Both the position numbers and the translations under genes were made by a program. Below, piece by piece: positions 46,329-53,820 of a stretch of 64,000 nt of DNA. Each line of letters starts with the position of its first letter. Position 1 is the stretch's first letter. Under the pieces are notes generated by a model. The model worked only from the letters and a program-made list of their open reading frames with translations. It was not told the origin of the DNA and did not search any database. Source of the DNA: Pseudonocardia oceani (GTDB lineage: Bacteria > Actinomycetota > Actinomycetes > Mycobacteriales > Pseudonocardiaceae); assembly GCF_019263585.2 (NCBI RefSeq), contig NZ_JADQDF010000001.1, positions 5,466,501 through 5,530,500 of the forward strand, read 5' to 3'.

Positions 46329-47917
46329 GCGTCCCGTACCCGCCGGAGTTCGTCCGCCGCTACCGCGAGGCCGGGCTGTGGGGCGACCGGACGCTGGCCG
46401 AGGAGTTCCACGCCGTGGCCCGCGCGCACGCCGACCGGCCCGCCGTGGTCGCCGCCGAGGGTCGCCTCACCTTCGACGAGCTCGACGCCGCGTCCGACCG
46501 CCTCGCCGCCGGGCTCGCCGCGCGGGGCCTGGCGCCGGGCGACCCGGTGCTGTTCCAGGTCGCCAACCGGCTCGCGACCGTCGTCGCCTGGTACGGCGTG
46601 CTCAAGGCCGGGCTGGTGCCGGTCTGCACGCTGGCCGCGCACCGCGGCCACGAGATCGGCGACATCAGCAGGCGGGTCGGGGCGGTCGCGCACCTCGTGG
46701 AGGCCGGGACGCGGGGGTTCGACCTCGTCGCGTTCGCCCGCGAGCAGGCGGCCGGGCACCCGACCCTGCGCCACGTCCTCGTGCTCGACGAGCTGGACGC
46801 GCTGGGTGCGGGGCTCGACCGGGCGGCCGCGCGCGCGGTCGTCGAGGACGTCCAGCGCGGCATCGACCCCGACGACGTCGCGGTGTTCCAGCTCTCCGGC
46901 GGCACGACCGGGGTGCCCAAGGTGATCCCGCGCCGCCACGCCGAGTACTGGTACAACGCCGCCGAGTACGCCCGCTCCTGGAGCTGGACGCCCGGCACCC
47001 GCGTCGCGCACCTCATCCCGGTGATCCACAACGCCGGCATCGTCTGCGCGGTGCACGCCCCGCACTCGGCCGGGGCCGCCCTGGTGCTCGGCACCGCCGA
47101 CCTCGACGCCTCGCTGCCGCTGCTCGCCCAGGCCGGCGCCACGCACGTCCTGCTCGGGCACGGCCACTTCGGCGCGCCCGACCACCCCGGCTTCGACGCC
47201 GTCGCGCGCACCCTGACCCAGGTCGTGCTGTCCGGGAGCAAGGTCCCGCCCGCGCTGTTCGACGCGATCGAGCGCCGCGGACTCTGGTCGGGCCAGCTGT
47301 TCGGGATGGGCGAGGGCCTGTTCCTCACCACCCGGCCCGGTGCCTCCCGCGAGGCGCGCGCGACGACCGTCGGCACCCCGCTCTCGCCGCACGACGAGAT
47401 CCGCGTGCTGGAGCCGGGCGCCGAGGACGAGGTCGCCGACGGCGAGGTCGGCGAGCTGTGCTGCCGCGGGCCGTACACGCTGCGCGGCTACCTCGACGCG
47501 CCCGAGCACAACGCCCGCGCGTTCACCTCCGACGGCTTCTACCGCACCGGCGACCTCGCCGCGGTCCGCACGGTCGACGGCGAGCGCTGCGTGTCGATCG
47601 AGGGCCGGATCAAGGACCTCATCAACCGCGGCGGCGAGAAGATCAGCGCCGAGGAGGTCGAGCTGCTCCTGCTGCGCCACCCCCGCGTGCGCGGCGCGGC
47701 CGTCGTCGCGGTGCCGGACCCGCGGCTGGGGGAGCGCAGCTGCGCGTTCCTCGTCGTCGACGGGGAGCCGCTCGGGCTGCCGGAGGTGCAGCAGCACTTC
47801 GCCGGCCTGCAGGTCGCGAAGTTCAAGTGGCCCGAGCGCGTGGAGCTGCTCGCCGAGATCCCGCGCACGCTCGTCGGCAAGGTCGACAAGAAGCGCCTGA
47901 CCGAAGGACTGACATGA
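46325..47917 (+). CDS. EntE-like aryl acid-AMP/CoA ligase with a non-salicylate pocket
   Basis: 530 residues, ANL superfamily: L-S-G-G-T-T-G-V-P-K (about 195), H235-N236-A-G-I-V-C241 (pocket motif), G-M-G-E-G-L-F333 (about 327), F-Y-R-T-G-D (about 407), I-N-R-G-G-E-K-I (about 430) and the final V-G-K-V-D-K-K-R. It belongs to the same group as the ligase at 22382, but the pocket reads Cys/Phe with Ala after the conserved His-Asn, and the Asn-Tyr-Thr following is Leu-Thr-Thr. A different aromatic acid is expected. GTG overlaps the monooxygenase stop. Confidence 0.88.
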   Translation: MSVPYPPEFVRRYREAGLWGDRTLAEEFHAVARAHADRPAVVAAEGRLTFDELDAASDRLAAGLAARGLAPGDPVLFQVANRLATVVAWYGVLKAGLVPVCTLAAHRGHEIGDISRRVGAVAHLVEAGTRGFDLVAFAREQAAGHPTLRHVLVLDELDALGAGLDRAAARAVVEDVQRGIDPDDVAVFQLSGGTTGVPKVIPRRHAEYWYNAAEYARSWSWTPGTRVAHLIPVIHNAGIVCAVHAPHSAGAALVLGTADLDASLPLLAQAGATHVLLGHGHFGAPDHPGFDAVARTLTQVVLSGSKVPPALFDAIERRGLWSGQLFGMGEGLFLTTRPGASREARATTVGTPLSPHDEIRVLEPGAEDEVADGEVGELCCRGPYTLRGYLDAPEHNARAFTSDGFYRTGDLAAVRTVDGERCVSIEGRIKDLINRGGEKISAEEVELLLLRHPRVRGAAVVAVPDPRLGERSCAFLVVDGEPLGLPEVQQHFAGLQVAKFKWPERVELLAEIPRTLVGKVDKKRLTEGLT

Positions 47918-48702
47918 CCCCGCTGCACCCGACCCCGCTGCACCCGACCCCGCTGCACTCGACCCCGCTGCACCGGATCGGGCTGGTCGTCCCCAGCTCG
48001 AACGTCACCGTCGAGACCGAGGTGCCGGCGCTGCTCGCCCGGCACGCCGGCGCGCGGTTCTCCTTCCACTCCAGCCGGATGCGCATGCACACGGTCAGCC
48101 CGGAGGAGCTGCGCGCCATGAACGACCAGCGGGGGCGGTGCGTCGACGAGCTGGCCGACGCCGGCGTCGACGCCCTGCTCTACGCCTGCCTCGTGGCGCT
48201 CATGGCGCAGGGGCCGGGGGAGCACCGGCGCGCGAAGGAGGCCGTCGCCACCCAGCTCGCCGCGGCCGGGCAGGCGCCGGCGGTCCTGTCCAGCGCGGGC
48301 GCGCTCGTGTCCGGTCTGCACGCGCTGGGCGCGCAGCGGATCGGGCTCGTCACGCCCTACCTGCTCCCGCTGGCGAAGCAGGTCGTGGAGTACCTGGAGT
48401 CGGAGGGGTTCACGGTGCAGTCCTTCGCCGCGCTCGAGGTCGGCGACAACGCCGAGGTCGGCTGCATCCCCGGCGACCGCGTCCTCGACGCCGCCCGCGG
48501 GCTCGACCTCACCGGCGCCGACGCGCTCGTCATCTCCGCCTGCGTGCAGATGCCGTCGCTGGACCTCGTGGCCCCGGCCGAGGCGGAGTTCGGCCTCCCG
48601 GTCCTCTCGGCGGCCACGGCCGGGGCGCACGCCCTGCTGCGCGCGCTGGAGCTGCCCGCCGTGCTGCCCGGGGCCGGCGCGCTGCTCGCCGCGGGCGGGT
48701 GA
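47914..48702 (+). CDS. maleate isomerase / aspartate-glutamate racemase superfamily protein
   Basis: 262 residues. After an N-terminal extension of four T-P-L-H-P-like repeats it has I-G-L-V-V-P-S-S-N-V-T-V-E (Asn at the usual substrate position), Y-A-C-L-V-A-L-M (first catalytic Cys) and I-S-A-C-V-Q-M-P-S (second catalytic Cys). The two-Cys pattern and the N-terminal Asn fit maleate cis-trans isomerase, which makes fumarate from maleate; arylmalonate decarboxylase-type enzymes are less likely because they have one Cys. ATGA overlap with the ligase. It implies a C4 dicarboxylate end product in this locus. Confidence 0.85.
   Translation: MTPLHPTPLHPTPLHSTPLHRIGLVVPSSNVTVETEVPALLARHAGARFSFHSSRMRMHTVSPEELRAMNDQRGRCVDELADAGVDALLYACLVALMAQGPGEHRRAKEAVATQLAAAGQAPAVLSSAGALVSGLHALGAQRIGLVTPYLLPLAKQVVEYLESEGFTVQSFAALEVGDNAEVGCIPGDRVLDAARGLDLTGADALVISACVQMPSLDLVAPAEAEFGLPVLSAATAGAHALLRALELPAVLPGAGALLAAGG
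47916..47975. repeat. four 15-bp tandem repeats at a gene start
   Basis: GACCCCGCTGCACCC is repeated four times (the third and fourth copies with one change each) directly after the ATG of the maleate isomerase-like gene, encoding T-P-L-H-P units. Copy changes stay in frame. Confidence 0.95.
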
Positions 48703-48717
48703 CGTGCCGCGCCGCAC

Positions 48718-48723
48718 TACGCT
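48718..48723 (+). promoter_or_regulatory. -10 element TACGCT, leaderless TetR start
   Basis: TACGCT ends seven bases before the ATG of the TetR gene, with no ribosome site. This gives the regulator its own leaderless promoter just after the preceding operon gene. Confidence 0.5.
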
Positions 48724-48730
48724 CACGCCC

Positions 48731-49435
48731 ATGAGCGGCCCGGCGGAGCGCAGGAACGGCCGCGGCGGCTCCCGCCGCGAGCTCGTCGAGAACGAGATGT
48801 ACGACCACGCCGTACGGCTGTTCGCCGAGCGCGGGTTCGCCGGCACGAGCCTGCAGGACATCGCCGACGCCATGGGCGTCACGCGTCCGGCGCTCTACTA
48901 CTACGTCAAGAGCAAGGACGAGCTGCTGGCGAAGCTGGCGGCCGACGTGGCGGGAGGGTCGGCGGCGGAGATGGCCGAGATCGCCGCCCGCACCGACCTG
49001 GACGCGCTGGGCAAGCTGCACGCCATCGCGCGGCTCACGGTCGTGCGCCTGGCCCGTCAGCCCGACCGGTTCCGGCTGCTCATCCGCTCCGAGGCCGAGC
49101 TGCCCCCCGAGCTCGCCGCGTCCTACGACGCCAGCAGGCGCGCGGTGCTCAAGGCCGTCGCCGACGTCGTCGAGCAGGGGGTGGTCGCCGGTCTGCTCCG
49201 TCCGGTCGACGCCCGCGTGGGCGCGCTGGCCGTGATCGGCATGTGCAACTGGGTGGCGTGGTGGTTCCGGCCCGGACGCGACGACGTCGACGCCGTGGCC
49301 GACCAGATCGCCGACATGGCGCTCGCCGCGCTGCAGCGCGCCGACCACCGGACGCCGGAGGGGGAGGGTCCCGCCGCCGCGATCGCGATGCTGCGCCAGG
49401 ACCTGGACCACCTCGAACGCATCCTGGACGTGTGA
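48731..49435 (+). CDS. TetR/AcrR family transcriptional regulator
   Basis: 234 residues. HTH at about 20-66: A-V-R-L-F-A-E-R-G-F-A-G-T-S-L-Q-D-I-A and A-L-Y-Y-Y-V-K-S-K-D-E-L-L-A-K-L. The helical ligand domain is like those of regulators for CoA-thioester catabolism. The ATG is supported by the -10 box at 48718; a GTG 27 bp upstream would lie before it. Located inside the second catabolic locus; CGTAGA repeats at its two promoters are the likely binding sites. Confidence 0.9.
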   Translation: MSGPAERRNGRGGSRRELVENEMYDHAVRLFAERGFAGTSLQDIADAMGVTRPALYYYVKSKDELLAKLAADVAGGSAAEMAEIAARTDLDALGKLHAIARLTVVRLARQPDRFRLLIRSEAELPPELAASYDASRRAVLKAVADVVEQGVVAGLLRPVDARVGALAVIGMCNWVAWWFRPGRDDVDAVADQIADMALAALQRADHRTPEGEGPAAAIAMLRQDLDHLERILDV

Positions 49436-49445
49436 TTCGTCGCTC

Positions 49446-49483
49446 GCGTAGAACTGTTGACGCTTCCGTAGAAGCAAGCGTAG
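49446..49483. promoter_or_regulatory. CGTAGAA direct repeats before the VOC operon
   Basis: CGTAGAA occurs at 49447-49453 and 49467-49473, exactly 20 bases apart, with a third CGTAG at 49479. This lies in the 58-bp gap between the TetR gene and the VOC gene and overlaps the promoter. Confidence 0.5.
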
Positions 49484-49486
49484 CGT
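49481..49486 (+). promoter_or_regulatory. -10 element TAGCGT, leaderless VOC start
   Basis: TAGCGT is followed by seven bases and then the ATG of the VOC gene. No ribosome binding site is present. Confidence 0.45.
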
Positions 49487-49493
49487 TGCGGTC

Positions 49494-50123
49494 ATGACGG
49501 AGCTCGACCACCGCGTCCAGGGCGTCGACCACACGGCGTTCCCCACCTTCGACCCCGCCGGCACGGTCCGCTTCTACCGCGACGTGCTCGGCTTCCCCGT
49601 CGTGCACTCGATCTGCGCGGCGGGCTGGGGCCCGGAGGACCACCCCGACTTCATCCACTTCTTCTTCGACATCGGCAACGACGACCGCATCGCGTTCTTC
49701 TACTACTTCGGCCTCGCCCCGGTGCACGAGCACGCGCGAGGCGACGTCTACGCGGGCTTCGGCCCGGACGTGCCGGAGTTCTTCGTGCGGTCGCGCCACC
49801 TCGCGATCCACGTCGCCGACGAGGACGACCTGCTGGAGTACCGGCGTCGCCTCGACGACAGCGACTGGCCCGTCGAGATGCAGATCAAGCACGAGACCAT
49901 CGAGTCGATCTACACCCACGACCCCAACGGCTACATGGTCGAGTTCACGCGCGCGATGCGGCCGGTCACGCCGCAGGAGGACCTCGACGCGAACCTCACC
50001 ATCGACGCGCTGCTCGACGTCGTCGACGAGGGAGAGCCGACGTTCGGCAAGCTGCTGGCGCGCAAGGCGGAGCTGATCGTCGAGCGGGCGGCGGCGTGGG
50101 AGCTCGCCCGGACGCCGCGATGA
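49494..50123 (+). CDS. VOC superfamily protein (extradiol dioxygenase-like fold)
   Basis: 209 residues. G-V-D-H-T-A-F-P-T (His about 10) is the first metal ligand, T-V-R-F-Y-R-D-V-L-G-F-P-V (about 23) the standard helix, S-R-H-L-A-I-H-V-A (second His, about 103), and I-Y-T-H-D-P-N-G-Y-M-V-E-F (third ligand Glu, about 145). A 60-residue helical tail follows. His-His-Glu fits a metal-dependent VOC enzyme such as a ring-cleaving dioxygenase or an isomerase. It starts an operon with two coupled genes and may open the ring after the monooxygenase. Confidence 0.82.
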   Translation: MTELDHRVQGVDHTAFPTFDPAGTVRFYRDVLGFPVVHSICAAGWGPEDHPDFIHFFFDIGNDDRIAFFYYFGLAPVHEHARGDVYAGFGPDVPEFFVRSRHLAIHVADEDDLLEYRRRLDDSDWPVEMQIKHETIESIYTHDPNGYMVEFTRAMRPVTPQEDLDANLTIDALLDVVDEGEPTFGKLLARKAELIVERAAAWELARTPR

Positions 50124-50368
50124 CCGTCCTCTACGTCCTCCACGTCCCCGAGAACACGCCGCTGGCGAAGGTCGCCGCGCAGGACCCGGCCGTCACCGTC
50201 GACCGGATCGGGCCCTACTTCGCGATCGCCGCCGACGGTCCGATCGTCATCGACCGCCGGGCCACCGGCTGCCGGCACGCCGTCTGGTACAGCTCGGTCG
50301 CCGGGGTGGAGCGGGGCAGCCGGATCACCCAGCACGACAAGGACGCGCTGCGGGTGGAGCCGGCATGA
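50120..50368 (+). CDS. 82-residue protein of unknown function
   Basis: M-T-V-L-Y-V-L-H-V-P-E-N-T-P at the start, then V-D-R-I-G-P-Y-F-A-I-A-A-D-G-P-I-V-I-D-R and A-V-W-Y-S-S-V-A-G. All beta/alpha in character, no membrane segment, no known family. ATGA overlap with the VOC gene and ATGA overlap with the hydrolase, so it is made in step with both. It could be a small accessory or subunit of the VOC enzyme. Confidence 0.75.
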   Translation: MTVLYVLHVPENTPLAKVAAQDPAVTVDRIGPYFAIAADGPIVIDRRATGCRHAVWYSSVAGVERGSRITQHDKDALRVEPA

Positions 50369-51609
50369 CCACGACCGAACGGCTGGGCGCGGGGCGATAC
50401 CTCGACGCCGGTGCCCGGCCGGACGCCACGCGCACATCGCTGCACGAGCTGACCACCGCCGACGGCGCGACGGTCCGCGGCGTGCTGGCGACGGTGCCGG
50501 GCGCCACCACGGTGGTGTGCCTGATGCACCCGCGCCAGGACCTCACCCACCACCCGCTGGTGCCGGTGCTGCTGCAGGCCGGCGTCGCGGTGTGGACGCA
50601 GCACACGCGGTCGGTCAACAACGACCTGGTGCTGGTCCACGAGCAGGCGCTGCTCGACGTCGCCGCGGGGCTGGTGCTGCTGCGCGAGCGGTTCGCGTCG
50701 GTCGTCACACTGGGGCACTCCGGGGGCGGCCCGCTCTACGCGTTCTACCTGGAGCAGGCCGGTCTCCCGCCCGCCGACCGGATCGCGACGACGCCGGGCG
50801 GGCGCCCCACCGGGCTCGCCGACGCCGTGCTGCCCGGCGTCGACGGGGTGGTGTTCCTGGCCCCGCACCCCGGCCAGGGCCGGCTGCTGCTGGGCTGCAT
50901 CGACCCGTCGGTGGCCGACGAGGCCGACCCGCTCTCGGTCGTGCCCGGCCTCGACCCGTACGACCCGGCCAACGGGTTCGCCGAGCCGCCGCGCAGCTCG
51001 TCCTACGACGCGGCCTTCCTCGACCGCTACCGGGCCGCGCAGCGCGCCCGGGTCGCCCGGATCGACGCCGTCGCGCGGCTGCACCTGGCGCGCGCGGCCG
51101 AGGCCCGGGCCACGGCGAAGCGCACCGGCTCGGCGGCCGACCGGCGCCGCGCCCTGGCCCCGCGGATCATGGTGGTGCCGCGCACCGACGCCGACCCGCG
51201 CACCGTGGACCTGTCGATCGACCCCAGCGAGCGGCCCTACGGCTCGCTGTTCGGCCGCCGCCCCGACCTGATCAACTACGGGCAGGTGGGGTTCGGGCGG
51301 GTCACCACGCCCGAGGCCTGGCTCTCGACGTGGTCGGGGCTGAGCTCGCACGCCGACTTCGTCCGCTGCGCGCCCGGCGTCACCGCCCCGACGCTGTTCC
51401 TGGAGCTGACCGGCGACCAGGCCGCGTTCCCGGCCGACTCCCGGCGGATGGTCGACGCCCTGGGAGCCGCCGACCTCACCCACCGCACCGTCCGCGGCCT
51501 GCACTTCGGCGCCGCGATCGCCGAGGGCGAGCCGACGGGCAACGCGCTGGCCGGGCAGGAGATCGCCGCCTGGCTGGGCGAGCGGTTCGCGACGGTGCCG
51601 CCGGGCTGA
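50365..51609 (+). CDS. alpha/beta hydrolase
   Basis: 414 residues. Nucleophile elbow G-H-S-G-G-G-P-L-Y (Ser about 119), preceded by V-V-C-L-M-H-P-R-Q-D and followed by a long helical cap (about 195-320). Late motifs P-T-L-F-L-E-L-T-G-D-Q-A-A-F-P (acid) and G-L-H-F-G-A-A (His) complete a triad. The early L-M-H-P-R-Q and the cap set it apart from common esterases. Last gene of the three-gene VOC operon; it would hydrolyse an ester, thioester or ring-opened C-C bond product. Confidence 0.82.
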   Translation: MTTTERLGAGRYLDAGARPDATRTSLHELTTADGATVRGVLATVPGATTVVCLMHPRQDLTHHPLVPVLLQAGVAVWTQHTRSVNNDLVLVHEQALLDVAAGLVLLRERFASVVTLGHSGGGPLYAFYLEQAGLPPADRIATTPGGRPTGLADAVLPGVDGVVFLAPHPGQGRLLLGCIDPSVADEADPLSVVPGLDPYDPANGFAEPPRSSSYDAAFLDRYRAAQRARVARIDAVARLHLARAAEARATAKRTGSAADRRRALAPRIMVVPRTDADPRTVDLSIDPSERPYGSLFGRRPDLINYGQVGFGRVTTPEAWLSTWSGLSSHADFVRCAPGVTAPTLFLELTGDQAAFPADSRRMVDALGAADLTHRTVRGLHFGAAIAEGEPTGNALAGQEIAAWLGERFATVPPG

Positions 51610-51616
51610 CCCGCGC

Positions 51617-53407
51617 TCACCCGGCGTCGACGACCACCCCGTACCGCACGGCCAGCTCCGCGAGCCCGTCGTCGTAGCCCTGGCCGACGGCGCGCACCCG
51701 CCACACGTCCTGGCGCCGGTAGACCTCGGCCAGCAGCATCGTGCGCTCGGTGGTGCCGGCGTCGAGCGTGGCGGTGGCGGCCGTCGCAGTGTCGCCGTCG
51801 ACGCTGACGGTGACCGCGCCCAGGTCGCCGAACGTCGCATCGCCGTCCAGCGCGGCCGCCACGACGATCCGGTCGTGCTGGGCGGAGACGAGGTCGAGGT
51901 CGATGCGGACGCTGCGCTCGCTGTCGCCGTCGGTGTTCACGGCGACGGTGCCGTGCTCGCTGACCGGCGCGTTGTAGAAGACGAAGTCCTCGTCGGCGAT
52001 GACGCACTCGTCGGCGTCGACGAGGAACGCGACGACGTCGACGTCCGTGCCGCCGGCCAGGGCGTCGGCGCGCCAGGCCACGTTGACGGTCCAGACGCTC
52101 TCCGCGGGCAGGTCGAGCACCGCGCCGCGGGGCAGGACCGGCACGCCGGCGCCGGGCGCGGCGCTGCGGTGGCGGCCGACGTAGTCACCGGGGTCGGGCA
52201 CGGTGCACGGCGCGGGCAGGGCGATGCCGAGCGCGACCTCGCCGCGGTGCAGGGGCAGCTCGGCCTCGCGGATGCGCGGCAGGCGCCGGTCGGTCTCGCC
52301 ACCCGCCATGAGGACGACGTCGGTGACGCCCGCGGTGAGGTTGACCGCCGCCGCGCCACCCGCGCCGGTGATCTCCGCGCGCACCGCCGCGGCCTGGGCG
52401 TGCGTGCCGCCCAGGACCAGCACGCGCCGGCCGTGCAGCGGTCCGCGCACGACCTGCCGGGCGGTCCCGGTGCGCCGCGGGGCGCGCGGCTCCACGGGCG
52501 TGCCGGGCCGCACGTCGTCGAGCAGGCGGAGCAGGGTCGCCTCGTCCACGACCGGGACGCCCTCGGCCCGCGCCCGGGCGGCCTTGCGCGTGGTCGAGGC
52601 GGGTGCGTTGGTGACCAGGACGCTGGTCAGCCGGCTGACGGAGTTCTGCACGTCCAGGCCCGCCGCGGTGAGCCGGGCGGCCAGCCGCGGCCGCGGCACG
52701 TCGGTGGCCCCGGTGACGGCGACCTTCATGCCCTGCACGAGCGGCTGCTCCGCGGCCAGGCGCCCGGGGTAGGCCCACGGGCACGGCGGGGAGGCGGCGT
52801 GCGGCGGGTAGCGGGTGGCGGTGGTGCGGTCGTCGCAGCCGATCAGGGGCAGGGGCAGCCCGAGGTTCGCCGCGAGCAGCAGGCTGTGGGTGAGCACCCG
52901 CGACAGGACATGGGCGTCGTCGTCGGCGGTGTGCGCACCGACCTGCGGGACGCCCCAGTAGGCCGCGAGGGTGGCCAGCTTGTGGTTGGGGACGTCGATC
53001 CCGAGGCGGCGGCTCAGCGCGAGGGTGCACAGGCGCCGGTCCACGGGCAGCTTGATGCCGGCCCGGTCGGACTCCGCGGCGAGGAACCCGTGGTCGAACG
53101 CGGCGTTGTGCGCGACCAGGATCCGGCCGTCGAGCACCTCCAGCAGGCGCGGTGCGATCTCCTCGAAGCGCGGCGACCCGGCCAGCCGCTCGCGGGTGAG
53201 CCCGTGCACGTGCACCGGCCCGGGATCGCAGCCGGGGTCGACGAGCGAGCTGAAGCGCGGGCCGTCGGGCCGGCCCGCGGCGTCGAGGCCGACGGCGGCG
53301 ACGGAGAGCACCCGGCTGCGGTCGGGGTAGAAGCCGGTGGTCTCGACGTCGACGACGGCGAAGGTGTGGCCGGCGTCGAGCAGGTCGTCGATCTGGGCGG
53401 TGGTCAC
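51617..53407 (-). CDS. DnaQ-like exonuclease-BRCT-TerD fusion protein
   Basis: 596 residues. Domain 1 (about 1-175): DEDDh exonuclease with V-V-D-V-E-T-T-G-F (Exo I), H-N-A-A-F-D-H-G-F-L (Exo II) and H-T-A-D-D-D-A-H-V (Exo III). Domain 2 (about 225-310): BRCT with M-K-V-A-V-T-G-A-T and a second R-R-V-L-V-L-G-G-T-H-A. Domain 3 (about 410-596): TerD-like sheet with W-R-A-D-A-L-A, D-A-D-E-C-V-I-A-D-E-D-F-V-F-Y-N and D-R-I-V-V-A-A-A-L-D. GTG start with GGAGG 9 bases upstream. A combination of nucleic-acid processing and calcium-binding stress domains; no other tellurite genes nearby. Confidence 0.85.
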   Translation of the reverse strand: MTTAQIDDLLDAGHTFAVVDVETTGFYPDRSRVLSVAAVGLDAAGRPDGPRFSSLVDPGCDPGPVHVHGLTRERLAGSPRFEEIAPRLLEVLDGRILVAHNAAFDHGFLAAESDRAGIKLPVDRRLCTLALSRRLGIDVPNHKLATLAAYWGVPQVGAHTADDDAHVLSRVLTHSLLLAANLGLPLPLIGCDDRTTATRYPPHAASPPCPWAYPGRLAAEQPLVQGMKVAVTGATDVPRPRLAARLTAAGLDVQNSVSRLTSVLVTNAPASTTRKAARARAEGVPVVDEATLLRLLDDVRPGTPVEPRAPRRTGTARQVVRGPLHGRRVLVLGGTHAQAAAVRAEITGAGGAAAVNLTAGVTDVVLMAGGETDRRLPRIREAELPLHRGEVALGIALPAPCTVPDPGDYVGRHRSAAPGAGVPVLPRGAVLDLPAESVWTVNVAWRADALAGGTDVDVVAFLVDADECVIADEDFVFYNAPVSEHGTVAVNTDGDSERSVRIDLDLVSAQHDRIVVAAALDGDATFGDLGAVTVSVDGDTATAATATLDAGTTERTMLLAEVYRRQDVWRVRAVGQGYDDGLAELAVRYGVVVDAG

Positions 53408-53530
53408 GGCGGACGTCCTCCGGGCACGGGCGAGCGGCGAAGGGGGAGCGTCGCCGTCCGATCTCTCGCGCGGCGGAGGTGATCCGTTACGTGCGGTGAC
53501 CGGTGGAGTCACGTCGCACACCGGGTGGTG

Positions 53531-53580
53531 ACCTCGCACAGGGTCGGCGGTGTGCGAGGTGCGTGCTGGGTGTGCGAGGT
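53531..53580. repeat. TGTGCGAGGT repeats, inverted and direct
   Basis: ACCTCGCACA (53531-53540) pairs with TGTGCGAGGT (53551-53560), and a second TGTGCGAGGT follows at 53571-53580. A weaker CGTCGCACA lies just upstream. It is in the 237-bp gap upstream of the exonuclease fusion gene; a regulatory site or hairpin is possible. Confidence 0.8.
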
Positions 53581-53632
53581 CGGCACCGACCGCTGGGACG
53601 GATCAGGGGCTGCGGGTCGGAGGGTCGCCGTG

Positions 53633-53803
53633 ATGGTCGCAGCGGTCCGTGAGCGGTGGCGCGGCTCGCAGCGCTACATCGCCGAGCAGGTCCCCGGCGC
53701 CCAGCTCCACGTCTTCCCGGTCGACGAGGCCGACTCGCACTTCCCGTTCCTGGAGAACCCGGCGCGGTTCGACGAGGTCGTCTCGGCATTCCTCGACGCG
53801 TGA
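53633..53803 (+). pseudogene. alpha/beta hydrolase C-terminal fragment
   Basis: 56 codons: V-R-E-R-W-R-G-S-Q-R-Y-I-A-E-Q-V-P-G, then H-V-F-P-V-D-E-A-D-S-H-F-P-F-L-E-N-P-A-R-F, ending V-V-S-A-F-L-D-A. This is the usual last stretch of alpha/beta hydrolases, with the catalytic His in S-H-F-P. The nucleophile part is missing, so only the tail survives. Confidence 0.6.
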
Positions 53804-53820
53804 GCGGGTAGTCCCGCTGC

